From positions 1 to 6,770 of the forward strand of contig DHFO01000017.1 in assembly GCA_002402295.1 (NCBI GenBank): 6,770 nucleotides of DNA, read 5' to 3'. This document shows, piece after piece, positions 1 to 5,969 of this stretch; positions within the stretch are counted from its first letter, which is position 1; every line of letters starts with the position of its first letter. Below the pieces are notes generated by a model. The model saw only the letters and a list, made by a program, of their open reading frames with translations. It searched no databases and had not been told where the DNA came from. This stretch comes from Caldiserica bacterium UBA4822. Lineage in GTDB: Bacteria > Caldisericota > Caldisericia > Cryosericales > Cryosericaceae. The translations under genes were made by a program, and so were the position numbers.

Positions 1-665
1 GGCGGGACTCCTGTTGTCGCTGACGCGACTGCAGCGTCGAGGTCCAGAACAAACTGACGGAACGACGATGCGAAGAACGCCTTGACGTCAGCCCAGGCGA
101 ATGGTCGGCCCAGGTATTGGGGGTCCGGCTCGCCGTCAGCGTCCTCGAACCACGTGAGGCCCTTGCCGATCACGACCGGCTCGATGAGGTCTGCACCATA
201 TCGCTGGACGGCTCGCGCCGCCACAGCGCTGAACGGCACCTGCTGAAGGGTGACGTACAGGTCCACGAAATCGCGCCTGGCTGACCGTTGTGCGACAGCG
301 ATCAGCTTCATCGCTGCGACGTCGAGGATGCTCGCCACGGCCAGCCCTTTGTACCGCTTGGGCGGGTCGACGAATGGAGGGGCATACTGAAAGAAGGAGA
401 CCTTCACTCCGCTTACCACGGCCGAGAGAGTCCCTGGAGCCAACTGCAGGACGTCCGGGTTCAAACGCGCTGAGCGCAGCTCGCCCGCAAGCAGGTCTGG
501 AACGAACGCTTGGTCCGAGAAGAAGTTCAGGTCAATGGACAGACGGTGGCCGAGAAACAGCGCCAGCGACGTCCCTCCTGCCAGGATGAACCCGTGCCCC
601 TCTGCCAAGGCACCGAGGCGAGGAAGCAGTGCCAGGACCTCGGGTGTCAACGCCTCAGGATGCAT
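1..665 (-). CDS. AbiEii/MenT-type nucleotidyltransferase toxin, 3' end outside window
   Basis: The reading frame is open from the ATG at 665 down to the left edge (221 codons seen). It matches the AbiEii/AbiGii toxin family of minimal nucleotidyltransferases, which in known members transfer nucleotides to tRNA or other targets and cause growth arrest or abortive infection. Visible motifs are GGTS at residues 30-33, then GHRLSIDLNFF (39-49), the family's motif I region. K120 lies in AAMKLIAVAQ, and RRDFVDLY (130-137) corresponds to the usual KDFxDLY. The normal metal-binding pair is Asp-x-Asp, but here it reads D45-Leu-N47, so activity may be reduced or lost. The start overlaps the stop of the upstream partner gene by 11 bases, which implies translational coupling. 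The C-terminus is unseen. The family call is firm; toxicity and target are inference. Confidence 0.88.
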   Translation of the reverse strand, partial: MHPEALTPEVLALLPRLGALAEGHGFILAGGTSLALFLGHRLSIDLNFFSDQAFVPDLLAGELRSARLNPDVLQLAPGTLSAVVSGVKVSFFQYAPPFVDPPKRYKGLAVASILDVAAMKLIAVAQRSARRDFVDLYVTLQQVPFSAVAARAVQRYGADLIEPVVIGKGLTWFEDADGEPDPQYLGRPFAWADVKAFFASSFRQFVLDLDAAVASATTGVP

Positions 666-1041
666 GGCTCACCTCGAACCAGGCGGACCAGAAGCGGCGC
701 GAACGTGCCGAAAGAGCCTTGCTCGAGGCAAGGAAGTGGAGGATGGTGCTGGTCGGGTATTGGACCTGGAGCCACCAAACAGCTCGCAAGCTTCCCATCT
801 CAAGAATCCTGGTGATCACGTATGCTGCGTGCCGGTGCAGGTTAATGGCAGCGGGGTCAGTATCCCAGAAGTAGCGATGGAACTCGAACGGGATACTGCC
901 TTCTTGCTTGAGGGCGGCTACCCTGGCGGCGACATCAGCTCGCGCCATAGGTCCAAGGTAGGTCTGCACGGTCTGTCCCCTACTGCGAGAAATCGCGTAT
1001 GCATATTGTCGGTTGCCAATCGTACGAATCAGGATGCTCAT
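655..1041 (-). CDS. DUF6922-like partner (probable antitoxin) of the nucleotidyltransferase
   Basis: A 128-residue protein directly upstream of the nucleotidyltransferase and overlapping it by 11 bases. The start ATG has an AAGGAG site 7 bases upstream. Two parts are visible. Residues 1-31 (IGNRQYAYAISRSRGQ then YLGP) look like the short beta-rich segment seen at the N-terminus of some transposases and nucleic-acid-binding proteins. Residues 57-122 have the pattern FWDTDP, then RHAAYVITRILEMG, then a WW segment and LSARSRRFW. This resembles the DUF6922-type proteins often encoded next to AbiEii nucleotidyltransferases. The protein is not the usual winged-helix AbiEi antitoxin. An antitoxin or repressor role is inferred from position and from the inverted repeat upstream. 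The gene pairing is solid; the DUF number is recalled rather than searched. Confidence 0.72.
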   Translation of the reverse strand: MSILIRTIGNRQYAYAISRSRGQTVQTYLGPMARADVAARVAALKQEGSIPFEFHRYFWDTDPAAINLHRHAAYVITRILEMGSLRAVWWLQVQYPTSTILHFLASSKALSARSRRFWSAWFEVSHAS

Positions 1042-1048
1042 ATCAATG

Positions 1049-1054
1049 CTCCTT
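1049..1054 (-). promoter_or_regulatory. Ribosome binding site of the 128-residue partner gene
   Basis: The minus strand reads AAGGAG, 7 bases before the ATG at 1041. This strong site fixes the start of the two-gene module. The downstream nucleotidyltransferase has no comparable site of its own and probably depends on coupled translation. Confidence 0.7.
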
Positions 1055-1087
1055 GCCTGATGACGTCACTGCCATCCTGATATGAGT

Positions 1088-1108
1088 TTACACTGCATTT
1101 GAGTGTAA
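1088..1108. promoter_or_regulatory. Perfect 7+7 bp inverted repeat, candidate operator of the toxin-antitoxin module
   Basis: TTACACT (1088-1094) and AGTGTAA (1102-1108) are perfect complements separated by 7 bases, so the half-sites are centred 14 bp apart. The element lies 47-67 bases upstream of the 128-residue gene, where a repressor of the module would bind. Only weak promoter boxes can be made out around it. There is no T-run on either side, so it is not a typical terminator. Use as an operator is inference. Confidence 0.5.
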
Positions 1109-1120
1109 GCAAGACCGAAT

Positions 1121-1600
1121 ATGTCTACCCTGGCTCGTTTTGTGAAATGTGGAGATCTGACCTCGGTCAGTGCGAGAGTGCGTGCAGACGGCCGTGACCG
1201 TTCGCCCACGCAGGCCAGACCGGGCTGGAACTATACCCTGCTCAAGATCGGCTCCCGGGACCAGGAGGTCATCGATGAACTGAAGCCCCGCGATGGTGAG
1301 GTCGTCGTCTGCAGGACCACGGACAGCACCGTGATGGGCACCCAGTACGGCCACATCCTGCAGTGGATGGGCATCGAGCACGTGGTGGTCTGCGGCCTGT
1401 TCACGGATCAGTGCGTCTCCAGCACTGTGCGCGACCTGTCGGACTGGGGCTACACCGTCTTCCTGGTGGAGGACGCCACGTCGGCCATCAACGCCGACCT
1501 CCAGGTCTGGGAGACCAGGATGCTCAACCAGATCTACTGCAAGGTGGTCTCAACTGACGAAGTGCTGCAGGACTTAGCAGGTCCAATAGGAGACTCCTAG
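1121..1600 (+). pseudogene. N-terminally truncated isochorismatase-family cysteine hydrolase
   Basis: The 159-codon frame from ATG 1121 to TAG 1600 carries the C-terminal half of an isochorismatase-like cysteine hydrolase. From about residue 20 it reads as this family. GTQYGHILQWMGIEHVVVCG (73-92) leads to the nucleophile segment TDQCVSSTVRD with C98, followed by GYTVFLVEDATSA (110-122). The family needs an Asp-Lys-Cys triad. The N-terminal strand with the Asp (usually in a DxQ motif) is absent, and the usual Lys before the S-x-F/GT segment is R65. Residues 1-20 do not resemble the family, and no good ribosome binding site precedes the ATG. An in-frame TAA at 1106-1108 closes the frame upstream. 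The best reading is the 3' part of a gene cut by recombination near 1110-1190. A short expressed protein cannot be excluded. Confidence 0.75.
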
Positions 1601-1656
1601 TCCGTCACTTTCCCGAGCCCAAGGATGTTGTCTCCCGAGCACTTTTTCCCAATACG

Positions 1657-1668
1657 AGGAGCGCTCCT
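1657..1668. repeat. Perfect 12 bp palindrome downstream of the hydrolase remnant
   Basis: AGGAGCGCTCCT is self-complementary with no loop. It sits inside a wider, weaker dyad (AGCAC upstream, GTGCT downstream). The T-run at about 1643-1647 precedes the palindrome on the plus strand, so a rho-independent terminator for the hydrolase remnant is not supported. A protein-binding dyad or chance are both possible. Confidence 0.3.
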
Positions 1669-1763
1669 GAGGGGTGCTTCTCCGCGCAGGCGGAAGTCCA
1701 ATTTGTCTCATTTTGCGCTACAATGCTTGACATAGAAACGTTCGCTGGACTCAGGGAGGGGAT

Positions 1764-1937
1764 ATGACGTTCAGGGCATCAGTGGAAAGCTATCTGAAAT
1801 TGGTCTTGGGGCGAGACCATTATGGGAAGACGCGAGGAGCAACACAACCGCGACTGTTGGGTCTCTGCAGGCGAGCCCACGGTCGAGCACGTGGTCGGCT
1901 TCTTCGCCCCATAATGAAGGGCAGACCAGCTGTTTAG
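1764..1937 (+). CDS. Short hypothetical ORF with strong ribosome binding site
   Basis: This 57-codon frame (ATG 1764, TAG 1935-1937) is preceded by GGGAGGGG at 1754-1761, close to the ATG. The product starts MTFRASVESYLKLVLGRDHY and then becomes Arg/Gly-rich (RRAHGRARGRLLR), which looks less like an evolved protein. I do not recognise it. It may be the 5' end of a longer gene whose remainder was replaced when the restriction-modification block arrived. It ends 8 bases before the convergent stop of the endonuclease. A TACAAT hexamer at 1719-1724 could be a -10 box, but no matching -35 is evident. In the 1601-1944 spacer I see only this ORF and the palindrome. Confidence 0.35.
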   Translation: MTFRASVESYLKLVLGRDHYGKTRGATQPRLLGLCRRAHGRARGRLLRPIMKGRPAV

Positions 1938-1944
1938 CTTAGTT

Positions 1945-2730
1945 CTAGAACTCTTCTGCTGACTCGTATAGTGAGGGCAGAAACCCGGCCCTCGCCCTGA
2001 ACTTTGTACCATGGTTGTGGCCTGTACGAGCATCGAAATCCAGGAGCACTTCCCCGCTTATGAGAGCTGTGTGGAATCGTTTAACCGAAAACCCCTTGAG
2101 CATGTAGAAAGTTCGATAACGAAAGAACGTTTGTCCCTGCTGCTGATGCTTGTCTGCAAGAACGTAGAAACAATTGGTGAGTTTTGCCGCTGCTACGGGG
2201 AAGAGGTCAGAAAACGCCCAATAGGGCTGTGGGTCAAGCTCGCCCAAATGTCCTGCGTTTGTTTCAACTTGATGAAGCCAGTCCATGTGTGCGGACGATA
2301 CAGCCGTGGCTGCAAAACTGATAACTACTCGTTTTGATTGTTCGTCGACGACGACACCGAAACCTCGATCGCTGCGAGCTCTTGTGCTAATTGTCTGTCT
2401 GAAACTCCGCTCGGTGTCTGGATAGAGAATCCCAGCCTTTTTGTGCGGCCAGCCATAGACGGGAAGCAGGAATTGGGGAACCAGGTCTAGCCCTCGTGGC
2501 GAGGGTTCCATATGAAACAGCGTGGTGTATGTGCCCGCTTTGCCTGCGTGCGCTTTTAGCTCCCATTCAGCCGCATTTGGCAATGGCAGATTGTTCTCCT
2601 TGATGCCAAGTAAATCCTCGAGTGTATTCCCTACTCCACCTTGGTTACCTGGTCGGGCGTTTAGTATCCATCCTCTGTCTCGGATTTCCAGGAGAGATGC
2701 TCGGAGGCTCTCCTTTGTGTACATCTTCAT
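1945..2730 (-). CDS. MvaI/BcnI-family type II restriction endonuclease
   Basis: A 261-residue endonuclease of the MvaI/BcnI family, whose members cut within CCWGG or CCSGG as monomers. Visible blocks are GNTLEDLLGIKENNL (34-48), the active-site segment LPNAAEWELKAH (50-61) with E57 and K59 of the E-x-K pair, and the C-terminal HNHGTKFR (238-245). The last matches the HGTxFR block of MvaI. MvaI uses D50, E55 and K57. The equivalent of D50 here is N52 (codon AAT), so catalysis could be impaired unless this subfamily tolerates Asn. ATG 2730 is chosen over the upstream TTG at 2745 because GGAGG lies 8 bases before it. The gene follows the methyltransferase in the same direction after 111 bases, a normal type II order. 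The exact recognition sequence cannot be read from this. Confidence 0.85.
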   Translation of the reverse strand: MKMYTKESLRASLLEIRDRGWILNARPGNQGGVGNTLEDLLGIKENNLPLPNAAEWELKAHAGKAGTYTTLFHMEPSPRGLDLVPQFLLPVYGWPHKKAGILYPDTERSFRQTISTRARSDRGFGVVVDEQSKRVVISFAATAVSSAHMDWLHQVETNAGHLGELDPQPYWAFSDLFPVAAAKLTNCFYVLADKHQQQGQTFFRYRTFYMLKGFSVKRFHTALISGEVLLDFDARTGHNHGTKFRARAGFLPSLYESAEEF

Positions 2731-2738
2731 GTTGCTGG

Positions 2739-2743
2739 CCTCC
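2739..2743 (-). promoter_or_regulatory. Ribosome binding site deciding the endonuclease start
   Basis: GGAGG on the minus strand, 8 bases before ATG 2730. The longer frame from TTG 2745 would place this site inside the coding sequence, so the ATG is preferred. No distinct endonuclease promoter stands out in 2731-2841, so it is probably cotranscribed with the methyltransferase. Confidence 0.65.
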
Positions 2744-2841
2744 AAATGCTTATTCGTGGCTGCTCTCTATCCCAATTGACACCGCTGACCGCAGACGATC
2801 GCCAATATGCTGTAGTCTTTGCTTTCATGGACTTCCGTACT

Positions 2842-3882
2842 TCAGGGTTTCCAGAAGTCTAGCAAGTACTCAAACGTGACTCCCATGGTGATGTAGTTGC
2901 TGGGCCACCCAAAGATGCCGATCGCATTGACAATATTGGTTCTATCCCAGATGATGGTATTTCGCAATTCATAACCACGGCGTCGGAGTTCCTCGATGAG
3001 CGACACGTGTATTGTAATTCGCTGGTTCTCCCACCACATATCCGGAACATTAATGACGCAGTGCCCGTGGGGTTTGAGAAGAGGCAGAAGTTGCTCGAAG
3101 ATGTCGCCGATGGCCGTACTGTAATCGTCCAGGCTCATCGTACCAAGATCGCGCGGGTCCTGAGAGTACTGCTCTATTTTGAGGTACTGGTCGTTTTTTC
3201 TGTCACGGCGGGACTTATTGTGTCGCTCTCTGTTGAGCAGATTAGCATAGGGTGGCGAGGTCCAGATGAGGCTGACGGATTCAGGCTCCAAATACTTAGG
3301 AATGTTCAGAGCATCGTCGCGTATGGCGATTTGCTGGGCGTGACCAAACAGATTTGACTGGAGGCGTGACCGTGACAGAGACACATATTCCGACTTCAGA
3401 TCAAATCCTACCGCATTGCGATCGAGATCCTCCGCCGCAACCAATGTCGTGCCGCTGCCGACAAAGGGGTCAAGTACCAGCTCTCCTCTGTGAGTAAACA
3501 ACTCGATTACCTTGGCAGCCAGTTGAATTGGGAAGGTGGCGGGGTGCAGTGTTTTATCTCTAATGTCGCGTTTCTCGTAGAGAAAGTGCCAAACGCCAAT
3601 TTGACTCTTGAGCCATTCCTTGGCCGACATGCAGTTCAAATGGGAGCTGGGGCAGTCACAAGTCCGCGTATGCCCAATGCCCAAGAGCGTCTGAAATTCT
3701 GCGGCGCCCTCTTCGATGCTCAAAGGCAACAATGCCGATCCATCGTATTCTCCAGTACGAAGGAGAGTTGGGGCCTCGCAAGCTGGCGCATCTGTCACAG
3801 TGGGAACTACAAGAGGCTTGCGCTTTCTGGTCGGTTTTGTGATTGGAACGCTCTCATCTTGCGTTTTCTTCTTACCAGGCAT
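2842..3882 (-). CDS. DNA methyltransferase of the type II R-M system, predicted N4-cytosine
   Basis: A 346-residue AdoMet-dependent amino-methyltransferase (N6_N4_Mtase type). HPATFPIQL (113-121) precedes motif I, LDPFVGSGTT (137-146), which binds AdoMet. Motif IV is TSPPY (208-212), and a Ser at this place is typical of N4-cytosine enzymes. M.MvaI and the BcnI methyltransferases are also m4C, which fits the endonuclease downstream. Motif I comes before motif IV, unlike the classic beta-class order IV then I. The N-terminus (2-23) is Lys/Arg-rich and probably disordered. C75, C77, H81 and C84 form a possible metal-binding cluster just before SAKEWLKSQIGVWHF. ATG 3882 is preferred over TTG 3903 because GGGAG lies 7 bases upstream of it. 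No controller (C) protein gene is visible. Its role is to protect host DNA from the neighbouring endonuclease. Confidence 0.9.
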   Translation of the reverse strand: MPGKKKTQDESVPITKPTRKRKPLVVPTVTDAPACEAPTLLRTGEYDGSALLPLSIEEGAAEFQTLLGIGHTRTCDCPSSHLNCMSAKEWLKSQIGVWHFLYEKRDIRDKTLHPATFPIQLAAKVIELFTHRGELVLDPFVGSGTTLVAAEDLDRNAVGFDLKSEYVSLSRSRLQSNLFGHAQQIAIRDDALNIPKYLEPESVSLIWTSPPYANLLNRERHNKSRRDRKNDQYLKIEQYSQDPRDLGTMSLDDYSTAIGDIFEQLLPLLKPHGHCVINVPDMWWENQRITIHVSLIEELRRRGYELRNTIIWDRTNIVNAIGIFGWPSNYITMGVTFEYLLDFWKP

Positions 3883-3889
3883 GTTCTCT

Positions 3890-3894
3890 CTCCC
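3890..3894 (-). promoter_or_regulatory. Ribosome binding site of the methyltransferase
   Basis: GGGAG on the minus strand lies 7 bases before ATG 3882 and supports that start over the TTG at 3903. Confidence 0.55.
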
Positions 3895-3928
3895 ACATAT
3901 CAAAGGTCATTTGCAATTCAGTTTACAC

Positions 3929-3944
3929 CTATAATTAAGTATAG
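3929..3944 (-). promoter_or_regulatory. AT-rich near-palindrome with a -10-like box upstream of the methyltransferase
   Basis: The 16 bases are self-complementary except for one symmetric mismatch pair (arms CTATA and TATAG around a TTAA centre). They lie 47-62 bases upstream of the methyltransferase ATG. On the minus strand they contain TATACT (3938-3943), a good -10 box, but no convincing -35 lies at 16-18 bases. A palindrome over the -10 box would suit repression, possibly by the methyltransferase itself, as known for some R-M systems. That role is inference. Confidence 0.4.
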
Positions 3945-4119
3945 CGCTCTCCTGAGACTCTTGTTCTACTGACATAGACCAGCAGACATTTCAACGCACA
4001 TGCCTTTTCCCTTGTCCTTATGGCACCAGTTTGTTGTCGAGAATTGCGGCTGTTCTTTCTGGCGTGACGTAGTCGCCCAGATACCGATCAAGCACATTGC
4101 TGCTCTTGAGGCCGACCGC

Positions 4120-4300
4120 GGGCGCATCAGCATCAACCCCAGCAAGTACTTCGATGGCGTCACCCCCGACCTCTGGGCTTACCAGGTCCTAGCCAAATGG
4201 CTCAAGGACCGCAAAGGCCTCTTCCTCACCAGCGCGGACACAACCACTACTCTGGTTCGTCATCGCACTCGCTTGTGCGGTTAGAATGCAGGTTCAGATT
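4120..4300 (+). pseudogene. Remnant of the C-terminus of a type ISP-like restriction enzyme
   Basis: A frame open from 4000 to 4284 includes GRISINPSKYFDGVTPDLWA then YQVLAKWLKDRKG (about 4120-4218). This is close to the C-terminal target-recognition tail of type ISP and related fused methyltransferase-restriction enzymes. These normally read VWxYRIGGYQVLxKWLKDRKGR, so about five residues between the W-A-Y and Q-V segments are missing in frame. After S-A-D (about 4239) the similarity moves to another frame, giving LLWFVIALACAVRMQ (to about 4290), like the HYxxIVxALxxTIRLM end of the family. The nuclease, helicase and most of the methyltransferase are absent. The first 35-40 codons from 4000 are not recognisable. 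This is a dead fragment left by a larger system. The resemblance is by eye. Confidence 0.6.
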
Positions 4301-4314
4301 AGGCCCGAGGATGA

Positions 4315-4620
4315 GCTCTGTTCTGGCGGACTGGAAAGCCGAGATCACACAAGGTCGGGACAAGGAAATGGTTGAGGACGCTTCACGTGCTGAATGGCAA
4401 ACGGATGCTGAACGTGGATCCTTCGGCTCAGCTCAAATGGTTACTGGACATGTCCAGCGTGAGCGGTGAAGACCAGAGCGCGGACGCATTTCGGGATAGA
4501 GCGGTCAATCGACAGCTGAAGTTGGGCAATGTCCACCACGTTCATTCCCGATTGGTGAGCAGGGCCGAAGAGGCGAGCCCGCTTCCCATGGCGAGTCACA
4601 TCGGTGAAGTCAAATGGTGA
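4315..4620 (+). other. Unidentified ORF or decayed coding fragment
   Basis: This frame is open from just after a TGA at 4312-4314 to TGA 4618-4620, with a possible TTG start at 4372 (82 residues). Codon choice favours G/C at third positions and the product is well balanced (RTLHVLNGKRMLNVDPSAQL, then WLLDMSS), so it may be real or once-real coding sequence. No clear ribosome binding site precedes 4372, and I recognise no family. Its last bases overlap the convergent gene ending at 4610. It may belong to the same remnant as the type ISP fragment, but that is not shown. Confidence 0.3.
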
Positions 4621-5512
4621 GAATCAAGACCACGCGAGAAATATCCTCGCAGGCATGTGAGTTCTTCTGAGCTATCTCCACCAGATCTGAACAAAGCTTC
4701 TCACTATTGACTACTTTTATGAGTTCGTTCAACAATTCTCCTGATAGCCAAAGCAAAATGGCGCGTGTTGTGTCGGCATTGACTTGTACGTTTGTACTAT
4801 CGAGTTCTTTTTCATGAGGTTCATAGATCCCTAGGTGCCCTAGGTGGCCAGTAATTCCATAGAGACTTCCGTGCAATGCTTCGGAGCTGTCAGTATAGAA
4901 AGCGGTCTGATATGTTAGGAAAGACGGTATTGTGGCACCAGATCGTTGTCGAATGATCTCCAGACGTTCTGGGATTTTCTTGTCCCATTGTTGCCGTGAA
5001 CGGCCATGTCGTTTGGAGGTGCTTTGCGAGACTATGTTGTCTGGTTTGGTGCCAAAATACAGCCGCATGACTTGGTCTCCTGCTCGGAATTCGCGGGAGA
5101 GTTGTTCGCGTGTTCTCTGGATTGTATACTCTCTGATCTTGGCAAAGTCCGGCTCGTCGCAAACAACCGAATAATACAGATTCACTGCTCTTTCGAACAG
5201 TGGACGAGCTAACATTATTGTCTCGTTGAACAGTCTGTCCTGTCTCCCCAACAAAGCCAGTGCACATGGAGTCGAAACGAAGGCAAGCAGCTCTCCGTTC
5301 AGATCCTTCGCTCTGACACTCCAATTGCCGCGGTTACATATCGCTCGCAGGACGTACGTCTGAGACGACAAGTAGTCAGCCGCTACTTGTACGAACTTTT
5401 CTGACCCCCACGGCGGTGCTTCAGGCGGACAGTAGAAATGCAGGTGTCCTAGTCTAGATTCTGCGTGAGCTTGTCGACAAGTTCGTAGATTTGGTACTGA
5501 TTCGATCAGCAA
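4610..5512 (-). CDS. DUF5677-like hypothetical protein, third gene of the right-hand cassette
   Basis: A 300-residue, mostly helical, soluble-looking protein starting at TTG 5512, which has GGAGG 6 bases upstream. There is no in-frame ATG alternative before an upstream TAG at 5537-5539. ETIMLARPLFERAVNLYYSV (97-116) and YTDSSEALHGSLYG (206-219) resemble the two conserved regions of DUF5677: a helix with the R-x-L-x-E pattern, and the Ser/His-containing S-x-x-x-H-G segment. The biochemical role of that family is not known to me. The gene lies 24 bases downstream of, and in the same frame as, the preceding split gene, so it is probably cotranscribed and possibly reached by the same ribosomes. 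The DUF assignment is by eye and could be wrong. The gene itself looks intact. Confidence 0.7.
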   Translation of the reverse strand: MLIESVPNLRTCRQAHAESRLGHLHFYCPPEAPPWGSEKFVQVAADYLSSQTYVLRAICNRGNWSVRAKDLNGELLAFVSTPCALALLGRQDRLFNETIMLARPLFERAVNLYYSVVCDEPDFAKIREYTIQRTREQLSREFRAGDQVMRLYFGTKPDNIVSQSTSKRHGRSRQQWDKKIPERLEIIRQRSGATIPSFLTYQTAFYTDSSEALHGSLYGITGHLGHLGIYEPHEKELDSTNVQVNADTTRAILLWLSGELLNELIKVVNSEKLCSDLVEIAQKNSHACEDISRVVLILTI

Positions 5513-5518
5513 TTGCTT

Positions 5519-5523
5519 CCTCC
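5519..5523 (-). promoter_or_regulatory. Ribosome binding site supporting a TTG start
   Basis: GGAGG on the minus strand lies 6 bases before TTG 5512. It is the main reason to accept this unusual start for the DUF5677-like gene. Confidence 0.65.
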
Positions 5524-5536
5524 AGACTATGGATTG

Positions 5537-5968
5537 CTATTGCGTCACTGTCCTGCTGGCTTTGTCCATGCCAATTTCGTAGCGCATCTCGTGACCGATT
5601 TGTTCTACCAGCTTAGTAAGCTCGACGTGTAAGTTTTTCGCAACCTCTTCGCTGGCTGGCTTCCCCAAGACAGCATGGAATTCCTCTACTTTGCCAAAGT
5701 ACTGCAACAGCAGCTGCTCCAAGGCTTGTCCGCTTATCAATAGCGATTGAGCTATGCCGTGCTATCTCAAATGCCGCGTGCGAATTCTCCTGCCCAATCC
5801 AATTAGGTGGATGCTTTCCTTGACTGTCAAGTTCGCGTTCAGCGTCGCGTCTTCGAATGTTGTCCATGGCATCGCGCATGATTGTCGACTCTGGGGAATC
5901 AATGGTCTTGGAATAATCTCTTGGCCCAATGTCACTTGCACAGGGCTGTCAATTGATAATGAAGGCAT
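5537..5968 (-). pseudogene. Middle gene of the cassette, split between two frames
   Basis: ATG 5968 follows the stop of the upstream gene by one base, as expected of a coupled gene, and the last frame ends at TAG 5537-5539. The span is 144 codons including the stop, yet no single frame is open throughout. The frame of the ATG meets TAG at 5762-5764. The segment about 5745-5940 looks most protein-like in a second frame (DYSKTIDSPESTIMRDAMDN, later HPPNWIGQENSHAAFEIARH). The end returns to the first frame (ALEQLLLQYFGKVEEFHAVL, later KNLHVELTKLVEQIGHEMRY). Joining them gives one hydrophilic, helix-rich protein of about 143 residues, requiring a pair of compensating frame changes. I do not recognise it. 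It is either a mutated gene, sequencing error, or two short overlapping ORFs. No classic slippery heptamer is seen at either junction. Confidence 0.5.
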
Positions 5969-5969
5969 G

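Noticed and set aside
535..1080. Long plus-strand reading frame opposite the toxin-antitoxin module
   Set aside because: It is the antisense shadow of two well supported minus-strand genes and its product shows no family features.
1088..1381. Minus-strand frame opposite the hydrolase remnant
   Set aside because: The plus strand here shows clear isochorismatase-family motifs including the nucleophile Cys, so the minus frame is a shadow.
1727..1732. TTGACA hexamer as a -35 box for the short ORF
   Set aside because: No TATAAT-like box occurs 16-18 bases downstream.
1808..1916. Scattered inverted repeats: CATTATGGG (1818-1826) with CCCATAATG (1908-1916), and GGGGCGA (1808-1814) with TCGCCCC (1904-1910)
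   Set aside because: The two pairs are not collinear, so they cannot form one extended stem, and there are no target-site duplications or transposase nearby. Treated as chance or minor structure.
3911..3935. Plus-strand promoter TTGCAA to TATAAT pointing at the type ISP remnant
   Set aside because: Spacing is only 13 bases, too short for a sigma-70 type promoter. The TATAAT is better explained as part of the near-palindrome.
3490..3972. 160-codon plus-strand frame opposite the methyltransferase
   Set aside because: The minus strand carries the methyltransferase N-terminal region. The plus frame has no recognisable features.
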